Below are positions 14,835 through 23,115 of a DNA stretch of 37,774 bases, piece after piece (the stretch's first letter is position 1; each line of letters begins with the position of its first letter). The position numbers were made by a program, and so were the translations under genes. The notes beneath the pieces were generated by a model. That model was given only the letters and a program-made list of their open reading frames with translations. It did no database searches and was not told the origin of the DNA. This DNA is from Chloroflexota bacterium. GTDB lineage: Bacteria; Chloroflexota; Anaerolineae; Aggregatilineales; Phototrophicaceae. The stretch spans positions 1 to 37,774 of the forward strand of contig RFHA01000202.1 of the NCBI GenBank assembly GCA_003696565.1. The letters are read 5' to 3'.

Positions 14835-16949
14835 TCATGTTGTCGAGAACCGGGAAAGTTCGCCGGGGGTTGCCACGCTTCTGGCATACCAGAGACCTTC
14901 GTCCTGAATGTCCAGCACGAAGTGAAAACGCGGCAGCGCGGCGATGATGTCACGGTGCTGCTGGTTCAGATGCTGGAATGCGGCATCTTCTTGGAAGACA
15001 TTCATGCCCTGCCGCTGTGAGAAAACCACCCGGATCGGACTGTTCTCAAACACCAGTCGCGCCTTCCCCGCCAGAAAAATGGACATCTGCTGATCGATAC
15101 AGACCAATTTCTTGCGGCGGGTACGGAAGGTCTTTGCGGCTTCGATCAGAAAGTCCAGCAGGCTGGGGTGCCGCATCAGGCGGTAGACCTCGTCCACCGC
15201 GATGATGCGCGGCTGCTCGTCGATCAGGCTGTCGCGGCGGATCGCACTCAAGACCTGCGTGTATGCCAGTGCCTGCAATATAGGGTCGCTCTCCAGCTCG
15301 TGAAAACTGAACACACGCGGACGAATCCAGTCCCGCCCCCCACGTGTCAAATCCACATTAGTCATCCCGTTCAGGAACTGTGCCCAGGGACCACTACCCG
15401 TACATAATCCGGCAATCTCATCCGCTAGGTCACGGGCAATGTGGCGGATTGTGTCCTTCTCACCCAATCCCGATAACACATCACAAACCACATCACAGGT
15501 CGGCGTGACATCCGGTGTCACCCGATCCAGCCGTGAAAAGCCCTTGTAGAGTGTCTCCAGTGCCTCGCCCAGCAGACCACGCTCCAAGTTCTGCCGCTGA
15601 CCGCCGGAGAGTGGTCGTCCCAGCACCGTCTCATAAATACGTGTGGTGTGGCTAACCTGCTCGATCAACGTCGGGAACATCACGTCCTGCGGGTTGAGTT
15701 TGGTGGCTTTGGCACTCATGACATACCAGGGCAGACCAAAGGCTTCTGCGATGTGCTTACCGTGACCCATCGGTTCCAGCAGGTCGAAGGGCACACCGTT
15801 CTCGGCATACTCCCGTGTCAAATAACAGTTATTGGCAAAGGTCTTGCCGAAGCCACTTGTCCCCACCCAGATTTCATGTGTGGCACGCTTATCACGCCAT
15901 GAGTCATGGAAAATCGGATAAGCCGCGCCCACCGCCTCCCCACGCAATACACCAGTCGTCCCGGACAGCTTGCGATAGCCCAATGGCGAGAGCATCAACG
16001 CCAACTCACGGGACACCACCGGCCAGGTGGTATCCGGCAGCCCAATGTGTTTAGTACTTTTGGCGGCGAAGAAGCCCAGACTGCGCGCCAGCAACTCCCC
16101 CACTTCGTGACGCAGTGAAAACCACGCTCGCGTTTCATTGACCACCGTAGCGACTCGTTCGCGCAGCGTGTTCAGATCGTCGGCGGCGATGGCGACACTG
16201 ACCTGCACCAGATGCAGCGCGTCCCCGGCATTGATCTCGCTCAGTGCCTTGCGGCAGTCTACTACCCGCTGGACTGAACGCGAATCTTCACCACGCATGC
16301 CTGACAGATGCACCTCGTAGGCTTGAATGATGCCCTCCAGCGCGTCGATGGCACTGTTGCGTTCATATGTTTTCGGAATGTCGATCGACAGTACCAGCGG
16401 GAAGTTGAGCCGTAACAGTGGCGGCAACGGACGGAAAAAGTTCCACGTCGCAGGCGCAAATTCGTAGCTATTGAGCAGTGCCCACAGCGGACGACCACCC
16501 GGACGACCCACTGGCGCTAAATGCCAGAACGGGGCATCGCGGATTTCGTACTTACCCTCGAACAACGCGGGCCACGCCCCCTCGACCACCAGGGTGTCGA
16601 AGGACGATCCCATACCACCCGCCAGCGCACGTGGGTTCTGGTCGCTCCAGACCGCCATCCCGCACAGTGCCCGCTGGTACTCGGCGTTGTCGTCGAGTTG
16701 CTCGTAGTAGCGGCGGTACTCCATCAGCAGCTGCGCCCGCTGCGCATCGCCCGTCTCTTTCGCCTGACGGCTCAAATCATTGATTTTAGTATCCAGCGTG
16801 GCGGGCATCTGCCAACATACGAAACGCGCCGGGGTGTTGAGCGTCCGCAGCCAAGTTGCAAAACGTGCTTGTAACGACTGCACCCCGTCTTCCGTCGCGT
16901 GCAGCATGATATCGAAAGGTTCGATCAGAAAGGTACGCACTTTACTCAT
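14835..16949 (-). CDS. virB4: VirB4/TraE-family conjugation ATPase
   Basis: This 704-residue ATPase powers assembly of the type IV secretion channel. Walker A is GTSGFGKTF starting at about residue 362, and Walker B is RIIAVDEVYRLM with the acidic pair at about 585-587. It is followed by FRTRRKKLVCIDQQMS, corresponding to the sensor region of VirB4/TrbE. The N-terminal third (before residue 330) is the CagE/TrbE/VirB-type domain, containing TRAWFSLRHEVGELLARSLG. ATG 16949 has AAAGGAGG upstream and overlaps the preceding gene by 8 bases. Pairing with the PrgI-like gene immediately upstream follows the usual order virB3-virB4. The identification is firm. Confidence 0.94.
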   Translation of the reverse strand: MSKVRTFLIEPFDIMLHATEDGVQSLQARFATWLRTLNTPARFVCWQMPATLDTKINDLSRQAKETGDAQRAQLLMEYRRYYEQLDDNAEYQRALCGMAVWSDQNPRALAGGMGSSFDTLVVEGAWPALFEGKYEIRDAPFWHLAPVGRPGGRPLWALLNSYEFAPATWNFFRPLPPLLRLNFPLVLSIDIPKTYERNSAIDALEGIIQAYEVHLSGMRGEDSRSVQRVVDCRKALSEINAGDALHLVQVSVAIAADDLNTLRERVATVVNETRAWFSLRHEVGELLARSLGFFAAKSTKHIGLPDTTWPVVSRELALMLSPLGYRKLSGTTGVLRGEAVGAAYPIFHDSWRDKRATHEIWVGTSGFGKTFANNCYLTREYAENGVPFDLLEPMGHGKHIAEAFGLPWYVMSAKATKLNPQDVMFPTLIEQVSHTTRIYETVLGRPLSGGQRQNLERGLLGEALETLYKGFSRLDRVTPDVTPTCDVVCDVLSGLGEKDTIRHIARDLADEIAGLCTGSGPWAQFLNGMTNVDLTRGGRDWIRPRVFSFHELESDPILQALAYTQVLSAIRRDSLIDEQPRIIAVDEVYRLMRHPSLLDFLIEAAKTFRTRRKKLVCIDQQMSIFLAGKARLVFENSPIRVVFSQRQGMNVFQEDAAFQHLNQQHRDIIAALPRFHFVLDIQDEGLWYARSVATPGELSRFSTT

Positions 16950-17409
16950 GGATAGCCTCCTTTAGCGGTTCATCCACGAACACCAACCCATCTTCCTCGC
17001 GGGCATGGGCGAAGGTGACCCACTCGCGCAGGTCGATTTCGAGGTCGCCAGTGGGTGGCGCGAACACCCGCGCTCCATCCAGTCGCACCAAGTCAGTAGG
17101 CAGTTCCAACATCTCGGTCAGCCGTCCGATGGGACTGCGTGGAAAGCGCACCGCGATCAACAGCAGTGTGCCGCGCAGCCGGTACACCAACCGATTCCAG
17201 AGTGGAATGCCACCACGTAGCCCGGTCAGGACGACGATGGCAATTCCCGTTACGACCGCCACCAGAATCGACCAGCCCGGCACCGCTAGACTGAGCAAGG
17301 TGTAGGTCAGACCACCGCCCACACCCGCCAGCAGCAATCGCTTAAATGGGATGCCAAACACCCCTTTCTCATCGCGCAGCAGCACATGTGATTTGAAGTC
17401 CGCCGCCAC
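16942..17409 (-). CDS. PrgI/VirB3-like T4SS inner-membrane protein
   Basis: From GTG 17409 the product is 155 residues. I choose this start because AGGAGG lies six bases upstream; the longer open frame from TTG 17433 would read through that ribosome site. Two adjacent hydrophobic helices occupy about residues 22-68 (RLLLAGVGGGLTYTLLSLAV, then SILVAVVTGIAIVVLTG), followed by a cytoplasmic domain. Two close N-terminal helices immediately before virB4 are the pattern of PrgI (monoderm T4SS) or VirB3/TrbD. The tail, with IGRLTEMLELPTDLVRLDG, is longer than in classical VirB3. The family is assigned by topology and gene order, not by a signature motif. Confidence 0.65.
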   Translation of the reverse strand: MAADFKSHVLLRDEKGVFGIPFKRLLLAGVGGGLTYTLLSLAVPGWSILVAVVTGIAIVVLTGLRGGIPLWNRLVYRLRGTLLLIAVRFPRSPIGRLTEMLELPTDLVRLDGARVFAPPTGDLEIDLREWVTFAHAREEDGLVFVDEPLKEAIHE

Positions 17410-17487
17410 TCGTTGCCTCCTTGCTAAATTCAAACGAAACGGGGTACGCCGCTCTTATGACGCGACCCATCCTTCTAAATATCGTTC

Positions 17488-17727
17488 CTAGGGAAAAGTG
17501 ATGAGCGTGGTGACGCTAGAGGCAAAAATGACGAAGAGCAACCCCATAACCACCTGATTGGCGGCTTTGGGATTGTCCTTCTTCCAGTCCCCAACGATGG
17601 GCCATGACGATCCCATGTACATCACACCCAACCCGATGAAACCGATGACAGCAATCAACGGCGCGATGACCTGTGCAGCAGCCTGCACATCTCCGAAAAA
17701 CTGCTCAATAGCCGTAGCCAGATCCAC
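17488..17727 (-). CDS. VirB2/TrbC-like pilin or channel subunit
   Basis: This 79-residue protein from GTG 17727 has two hydrophobic helices (about 19-39, AQVIAPLIAVIGFIGLGVMY, and 56-77, ANQVVMGLLFVIFASSVTTL) separated by a short basic loop with WKKDNPKAA. An amphipathic N-terminus lacks an obvious cleaved signal. This is the topology of VirB2/TrbC subunits, and the gene lies just ahead of the PrgI/VirB3-like and VirB4 genes. AAGGAGG lies 8 bases upstream of the GTG. In monoderm systems similar proteins form the channel rather than a pilus. It is the first gene of the operon that ends near 9190. Confidence 0.68.
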   Translation of the reverse strand: MDLATAIEQFFGDVQAAAQVIAPLIAVIGFIGLGVMYMGSSWPIVGDWKKDNPKAANQVVMGLLFVIFASSVTTLITFP

Positions 17728-17931
17728 TTGTTGTTCCTCCTTATGAACACGATGGACGGAAATCGCGGCGGTGGCTCGTCCTGACTAGTGCGCCATGACG
17801 CTGTATCATTCAGCGTGCAAACGATGCACCATCGTCGTCATCTGGCACGTTGGGGAGACCCACCGACATTGCGTTTCCTGAAATGCGAATTATCCGCACA
17901 TTCAGCGTAGCAAAGTGCCCTCCTCCAGCCG

Positions 17932-17994
17932 TGCGAGGATTACAGTTTTCAGCTGGAAAATTTCAATTCAGGGATGAAAAATTTCGGGAATCGT
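17932..17994. repeat. Three 21-bp tandem repeats upstream of the pilin-virB4 operon
   Basis: Units start at 17932, 17953 and 17974. The central unit begins CTGGAAAATTTCAATTC and ends AGGG; the outer units are diverged. The block matches the repeat block at 24412-24474, with 24 of 29 bases identical between 17953-17981 and 24412-24440. On the minus strand a GATAAT (17888-17893) could be the -10 of the operon promoter, which would place the repeats just upstream of the -35 region, the position of an activator site. The rest of the gap 17728-18060 shows nothing else apart from the terminator at 18003-18035. Confidence 0.6.
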
Positions 17995-18002
17995 GGGCAA
18001 AG

Positions 18003-18035
18003 AAAAAACCTCTGATTTCGTGGTGAAACCAGAGG
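18003..18035 (-). terminator. Rho-independent terminator of the second transfer operon
   Basis: On the minus strand the arms CCTCTGGTTTC and GAAATCAGAGG form a stem of ten pairs with one mismatch and a 5-base loop. Six T residues follow (A-run at 18003-18008 on the plus strand). It lies 26 bases after the stop of the 565-residue gene. Confidence 0.9.
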
Positions 18036-18060
18036 CTGTGTTTTGAGGGATGTGATGGGG

Positions 18061-19758
18061 TTAGCGTTCGAGCTGGATCGCAAAGCGATAGCTCCCCACC
18101 TGAAGCGCGGCATAGGGTTCATCTGCTCGATACCAGACCAGAGTCAAATCCACCGCCTGTTCCGGCAGCAGCGTGAAGGGCTGCAATCCCTCCGCTGGAT
18201 TACGCGGTCCGGGGGGATCAGGCGCATAACCCAGCGACAGCCAGATGTCGTCTTGAGTGAAGGTCACCGCCTCGCTCTGCCCGTTGTAAATCCGCAACCG
18301 CGTCGTGATCTGCCCGTCTACCGTCGTCACGCTCACCAGCCGCACGTCCACCCCGTCGTACTCAACGGCAATCGGCGGATCATTCGTCTCCAAAGCGAAG
18401 CGGAACGCTACCGCCCCACCACGACCGTCAGCGATCACCAGCCGTCCGCCGGGGAAATCGGCAGGAACCAGATAACCCACCGAGGCGGGAATCAACGCCA
18501 GTGCCGGGATGTCAACCGGTAGTGCGCCATAAGCTGCCGCGTCCATCACATCAAAGTTGGGTAGATAGACCTGTCCACCAGCATCGATCATTTCCAGCCG
18601 CCAGGCGTTTGTGTCAAGAGCGTTCTGTCTAGCGGTAATGTCAAGGTCAAACAGCAGTGCCTGCTGCCCGGTGGCGTTATCCTCGACCGTCGATACATTC
18701 CGCAGCCTGATCGTCGCATCATCACCCAGTTCTAGCGTCGATCCTGTCTCACCTTCCTGTACGGCACCGTTCAAGCCGACCAGCTCGCCGCCGCGTGAGA
18801 GTTCCTGTTCCGGTGGATAGGTCGCTGTAATCAGTGTGCGCGTGCCCGTCGGTAAACCGTCGTCCGTTTCCCCGATCAACAGCAGTACCAACCCCGGCCC
18901 GACCTGACGGAAGATGCGGGTGTCACTACGCAGCACCTCCGTTTTGGCGGCGAACTCATAGCGCAGGATTGCACCGGTGTTCATGGTCAGGTTGAAGACC
19001 GTGCCTTCTTCCATTGCATCGAATAAAGCGGCGTTGTCCTCCGACCAGGGAATACCGATCACCGGACGCACCGACATGCCGTTCACAAACGACGCGATGT
19101 CGGGGTTAGGGTCGAAGTTCCACTCCGCCGCACCCACCGCCCGCCGCTGCACCACCCATACCCGTGGGCTGCTGCTGTCCTGTGTGACCACCTGCAAATT
19201 GACCGGATAGGCAACCGCCCGTTCCGAGTCGCCGCCCGTGATGACATCATCCTGCGCTTCCAACGCCAGGGGTGTGGGGGTCGGGCTGACCTCCGGTGTT
19301 GAGGTTGCTGATGGTTCAGCAGTCAATTCCGGGGCAATCTCACCACCACCACCGCCGATCACACGAAACAACAGGAAACCGACCAAGATCACGATCAACG
19401 CACTGAAAATTGCCACCAACTGCGGTGAGGGCTTGCTTGTCGTGGCAGTGGTCGCACCCTCGCCCGTTTCCGGTAATTCGTTCTCCTGTGCCGCTTTTTG
19501 CACGCGCTGCGGCGTGCGTGCCCAGCGCGATCCCACCGGCACCAGTGCCGACTCGCGGTAGCGATTGAGCAGTTCCGCCGCCACCCGCCCTTCCAGTTGG
19601 TCGGAACCAATGGCTCCGGCGTTGCGGACTTCGCGATCATAGGCGGCACGGTAGGCTTTCTGGCGATCAGTGGGCACTAGCTCCCACAAAGCCTGCAACG
19701 CCTCCAGCGACAGGTGTTCGAGTTCTTCAACACTGTGATAGGTCAACTGTTCGATCAT
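18061..19758 (-). CDS. Membrane-anchored T4SS-associated protein with a sortase-like region
   Basis: This 565-residue protein has a helical cytoplasmic N-terminus (about 1-110), one membrane helix (about 113-133, LVAIFSALIVILVGFLLFRV), a Ser/Thr/Pro spacer (TSTPEVSPTPTP), then two extracytoplasmic parts. Residues about 210-320 follow the strand order of sortases: a GIPWSED segment where sortases have the catalytic GH, GTVFNLTMNTGAILRYEFA, TEVLRSDTRIF, then LVLLLIGE and TRTLITATYPP. The catalytic His, Cys and probably Arg are not conserved, so any such fold would be inactive. The C-terminal 200 residues are beta-rich. It starts at ATG 19758 in an ATGA overlap with the VirB6-like gene behind GGAGGTGATAA. 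By position it could be a VirB8- or VirB10-like structural part. Confidence 0.75.
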   Translation of the reverse strand: MIEQLTYHSVEELEHLSLEALQALWELVPTDRQKAYRAAYDREVRNAGAIGSDQLEGRVAAELLNRYRESALVPVGSRWARTPQRVQKAAQENELPETGEGATTATTSKPSPQLVAIFSALIVILVGFLLFRVIGGGGGEIAPELTAEPSATSTPEVSPTPTPLALEAQDDVITGGDSERAVAYPVNLQVVTQDSSSPRVWVVQRRAVGAAEWNFDPNPDIASFVNGMSVRPVIGIPWSEDNAALFDAMEEGTVFNLTMNTGAILRYEFAAKTEVLRSDTRIFRQVGPGLVLLLIGETDDGLPTGTRTLITATYPPEQELSRGGELVGLNGAVQEGETGSTLELGDDATIRLRNVSTVEDNATGQQALLFDLDITARQNALDTNAWRLEMIDAGGQVYLPNFDVMDAAAYGALPVDIPALALIPASVGYLVPADFPGGRLVIADGRGGAVAFRFALETNDPPIAVEYDGVDVRLVSVTTVDGQITTRLRIYNGQSEAVTFTQDDIWLSLGYAPDPPGPRNPAEGLQPFTLLPEQAVDLTLVWYRADEPYAALQVGSYRFAIQLER

Positions 19759-22373
19759 CCGTTATCACCTCCAATCACGCTGCCACGCCCGCCTAATGAT
19801 GACTGTTTCTTCATGACAGCATCGTATTCATCGTTCTTAACTGCTGGAGGCTGGACGTTGACCCGTACCGTCGGATCGACGCGCACATCCGGCTTGACCG
19901 TCACGGAGGGTGTTCCAGCTGGCGAGCTGCCCGGCGTGTCAGGCGTGTTCACCGGGACGGGCATAGCACCATAGGCGGTAATCTCCGGCGGCAGCATCCG
20001 CGCCGAGTGTTCCAGTTTGTCGACCTGATCGCGTGCCTTGATCCAGGTCACGTTCTGCCCGGTCTGGACTTGCTTGTCCAGCGCCTCGCGGGTCTCGGGA
20101 CGCAGTTTGCCCTCCGGCGAGGACTGCACCTCACGCACGACCTGCTCGGTCTGCTGCGGTGATAGCCCCATTTGCAACGCCTGATCCACGAACAGTCCGA
20201 AGCGTGCCAGATCACATTGGACTGGCGATCCCGTCTCCGCCTGTGGCGTGACCCCCATCACCTGCGCCATGCGCCGCCCCACTTCCAGCGCGTCGATACC
20301 CGCTGGTTGCGTTGGGGGTGTGGTCGCGGTAAAGGCTTCCGCTTGTTTCTGGCTGTTCGGCGGTGTGCCGCGTTCGGTCTGCACCTGACTGACCACATCA
20401 GCCATCACCCCGGCGACATCCGGCACACCGGCGACACGCAATTGCCCCACCATCATCTGCATCTGGGCAGCACGTGCCAGCAAATCGGCTCCCGCTTCCA
20501 GACGTGAAGCCACCTGCCCCAGCTGGTTGCTATCGCCCTCATGGGTCTCCTCCATCATCGCGCCCAGCGGCGAGGTCACACCGGTGTTGGCTCGCATGAC
20601 ATCCAAGAGATGCTGTTCCATCTCCTCGCCCTGCATCTCGGAGGCGTAGTCGCTGCGTTGCTGGCGACGCTCTTCTTGCAGATTGTCCTCGGTATCCCGT
20701 GTCGGAACCGGTGCGACGGGCGTAAACGTGCCCACCCGACGGCGACGTGCGCCGCGTGGCACCGTCCAGTTCTCCAACCCTTCGCCTACCGCTGGCACCA
20801 GCATCGGACGACCAACCATGCGCCCCTGCTCGTCGTACTCGGCGTTGTCCGGGTCACGGTCGGTCAGCAGCTTCGCGCCCACAATTGGACCGGCAGCACG
20901 TCCCACCAGCGGGATATTGCCCGCCACCTGGCGCGTGACGCTGCCCTCGGTGAACTGCTCAGCGGCATCACCAAGTGAGGTGTTGCGGACCCCCGGAAGA
21001 TAAGCCAACGTGCGAGCGGCACCGCTCAGGGTACGCGACCCGCCCATGCTGACCCCCGCTGCCTGCGCCATCGTCGCGCCACTTCGCAGCGCAGTCATCC
21101 CCGCCAATGCGCCCGATCCGATACCGACAGCCGCACCCGCCGCCATCGCACCTGCCCCTGCCGCTGCGGTGGCCGCTGTACCGGGCGCAATCATCACGCC
21201 ACCCGTCGCCTGACCCATGGCATTGAACAGGCGGTTCAGGCTGTTCCAGACCGCTTTCACACCCGACCACAGCACGATCAGCATGAAGATCAGACAGATT
21301 AGACCAACCCCCAGCACAACCATGCCGTTACCCGCCGCAGTCCCCGCCAGGAAGAAGGCCACCACCAGCGACTGCACCATCGCGATCACCACTGTCTGCA
21401 CGATCAACTCGATCCACTGGTCGATGATCGACTTCGCGATGACCTCGGTCTTCTTGAAGAAGGCGAACAGGATCGCCATACTGAACGAAAGGAAAGTGAT
21501 GCCCATCGCAATCGTGATCAGCAGGTACACCATCTGCTCGACCACGCCGAAGATCACCAGCGGCCAGGCGGTCAGCATCCGCGCGTGGGACGCGGTGCCC
21601 ATTGAGATCGCTGAGGCGCGTTCACCGTCACTGAGATCATCAAAGTAGTATGGTGATACATTCACATCAAAATAGGAGCCATCGAAAAACCACTCTTGCG
21701 GCACACCACTGACGTAATTGCCGCTCAAAGGATGCAACAGATGCACAGGACAACCTGGCGAGTAGACCGGATAGGCGAAACCCATCACGTCGGGTCCATC
21801 CGCCCGCAGATACGCCAGCGCCACATCCAGCCCATCTATCGTCCCCGCTCCGGTCGCACCCGGTAGATACGGTCCTAGATAATCACACAGCGGACCCAGT
21901 GCCAAGTCCGTGGACTGCACCTGATCCAGCGAGCCGAAGGTCGTCCCCATGTTGTCCTGTAAGCCCTGTAACGTACTCACGTAGAAACCCTGTGCGATTG
22001 ACATACGGAAGTCGTTCATACCAATATACAACGATGGACCCAGCGCGAAGAACAACGCCCCCGCGATATACCACGTCACCGCGCTGCGAAAGTTGACCAC
22101 TTCCAGCCGCACCAGCGCTGCCAGCATATAGGTCAATCCCAGCACCAACAGCGCGATCACAAAGGCGAAGCTGATCGCCACGCTCAGGCTGGCATTGGTC
22201 TGTGTGATGAGCGGTGCGAATGCCCGCTCTATCAGCCACTGGTTGATCGTTTCGATGGTATGCCCCATCAGCACTAACCCACGCAATAGGCTCCAGTGTA
22301 GTTCTGCCAAGCTCAGCACGATGTTGTAGTAGAACGTGTCGATGGCTCGTTTCAAATCACCGATGATATTCAC
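19755..22373 (-). CDS. VirB6/TrbL-like polytopic T4SS channel protein
   Basis: This 872-residue protein starts at GTG 22373 behind GGGAGGAG. Its N-terminal half carries several membrane helices. One pair lies at about 64-115 (LSVAISFAFVIALLVLGLTY, then WYIAGALFFALGPSLYIGMN). An extracytoplasmic loop of about 150 residues with several Cys follows, then helices at about 270-390 (VEQMVYLLITIAMGITFLSF, WIELIVQTVVIAMVQSLVVA, VVLGVGLICLIFMLIVLWSG). An Ala/Gly-rich region of about 50 residues follows, and the C-terminal 350 residues are polar and Gln-rich. Five or more helices with a large loop and long soluble tail fit VirB6/TrbL. It is the third gene of its operon and overlaps the next by 4 bases. 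Confidence 0.8.
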   Translation of the reverse strand: MNIIGDLKRAIDTFYYNIVLSLAELHWSLLRGLVLMGHTIETINQWLIERAFAPLITQTNASLSVAISFAFVIALLVLGLTYMLAALVRLEVVNFRSAVTWYIAGALFFALGPSLYIGMNDFRMSIAQGFYVSTLQGLQDNMGTTFGSLDQVQSTDLALGPLCDYLGPYLPGATGAGTIDGLDVALAYLRADGPDVMGFAYPVYSPGCPVHLLHPLSGNYVSGVPQEWFFDGSYFDVNVSPYYFDDLSDGERASAISMGTASHARMLTAWPLVIFGVVEQMVYLLITIAMGITFLSFSMAILFAFFKKTEVIAKSIIDQWIELIVQTVVIAMVQSLVVAFFLAGTAAGNGMVVLGVGLICLIFMLIVLWSGVKAVWNSLNRLFNAMGQATGGVMIAPGTAATAAAGAGAMAAGAAVGIGSGALAGMTALRSGATMAQAAGVSMGGSRTLSGAARTLAYLPGVRNTSLGDAAEQFTEGSVTRQVAGNIPLVGRAAGPIVGAKLLTDRDPDNAEYDEQGRMVGRPMLVPAVGEGLENWTVPRGARRRRVGTFTPVAPVPTRDTEDNLQEERRQQRSDYASEMQGEEMEQHLLDVMRANTGVTSPLGAMMEETHEGDSNQLGQVASRLEAGADLLARAAQMQMMVGQLRVAGVPDVAGVMADVVSQVQTERGTPPNSQKQAEAFTATTPPTQPAGIDALEVGRRMAQVMGVTPQAETGSPVQCDLARFGLFVDQALQMGLSPQQTEQVVREVQSSPEGKLRPETREALDKQVQTGQNVTWIKARDQVDKLEHSARMLPPEITAYGAMPVPVNTPDTPGSSPAGTPSVTVKPDVRVDPTVRVNVQPPAVKNDEYDAVMKKQSSLGGRGSVIGGDNG

Positions 22374-22387
22374 GTGTTATCTCCTCC

Positions 22388-23101
22388 CTACGGATCCCTG
22401 ATGTCGCCCGCGCAATGCGGGTTGTTCTGGTTAGTCCAGGTGACTATCTCACTCCCGTCGCTCACAGTTGGGTCAAGCTGGAAGGCGAAACGTGATGCCT
22501 GTCCCACCGGACCATAAGCGGCGAAACGAAACACCCGCGTCTCACCCGAGTCCAGCCGGTAGGCATCGTCGTCGAAGGGCACACCCGCTTCGTCCGCCGC
22601 TTCACGGGTGGCAGACCACACCCCAGTCTGGTCGCCATAAGCGGTGCTGATCTCGTTCAGGAACATCTGGGCACTGGGGAACACCTCGTAGTCCGCCGTC
22701 CCGATGTTCTTCACTTCCAGTTGCCATGTGTAAACGTTGCGCGGCTCACCGTTCCCATCTGGTGACGCGGGCTGCGATCCGACACTTTGCAGGCGGAAGC
22801 GCACACCGTTCTCACTGACTGACGTGCCGATGAACACCGCATCCCCGACGAAGAAGTCCGTCGGGGGCAGGATCACATAAGGCGTCGGTTGCGGGCGCGG
22901 TGTCGGCTGCGGTGTGCCCGCCAGCACCGTTGAAGTCGGCAGCGGCACGGGTGTCGGACAGATGTAGACTGGCGTATCTGTCAATGGTGTACCTGTGCAG
23001 GCAAGAACGGCAAAAAACATAAACACCGGTGCCACCAGCACATCAATCAAGTGCAGCAGCATCGTGCGCTGCACCTCTTGCAGAGCTTGGGGGTTGTTCA
23101 T
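22388..23101 (-). CDS. Predicted lipoprotein of the second transfer operon
   Basis: The 237-residue product begins with MNNPQALQEVQRTMLLHLID, a hydrophobic stretch VLVAPVFMFFAVLAC, and a lipobox-like V-L-A-C at about residues 31-35. The n-region is unusually long for a lipoprotein. A Thr/Pro spacer (PTPVPLPTSTV, TPQPTPRPQPTP) leads to an Ig-like beta domain (about residues 80-230: DFFVGDAVFIGTSVSENGVR, then YTWQLEVKNIGTADYEVFPS). That pattern resembles DUF4352-type or telomeric-repeat-binding-factor-2-like extracellular domains in the general sense only. ATG 23101 follows GAGGTGAT. It probably decorates the cell surface around the secretion channel. Specific function is unknown. Confidence 0.7.
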   Translation of the reverse strand: MNNPQALQEVQRTMLLHLIDVLVAPVFMFFAVLACTGTPLTDTPVYICPTPVPLPTSTVLAGTPQPTPRPQPTPYVILPPTDFFVGDAVFIGTSVSENGVRFRLQSVGSQPASPDGNGEPRNVYTWQLEVKNIGTADYEVFPSAQMFLNEISTAYGDQTGVWSATREAADEAGVPFDDDAYRLDSGETRVFRFAAYGPVGQASRFAFQLDPTVSDGSEIVTWTNQNNPHCAGDIRDP

Positions 23102-23115
23102 ATCACCTCACATCT

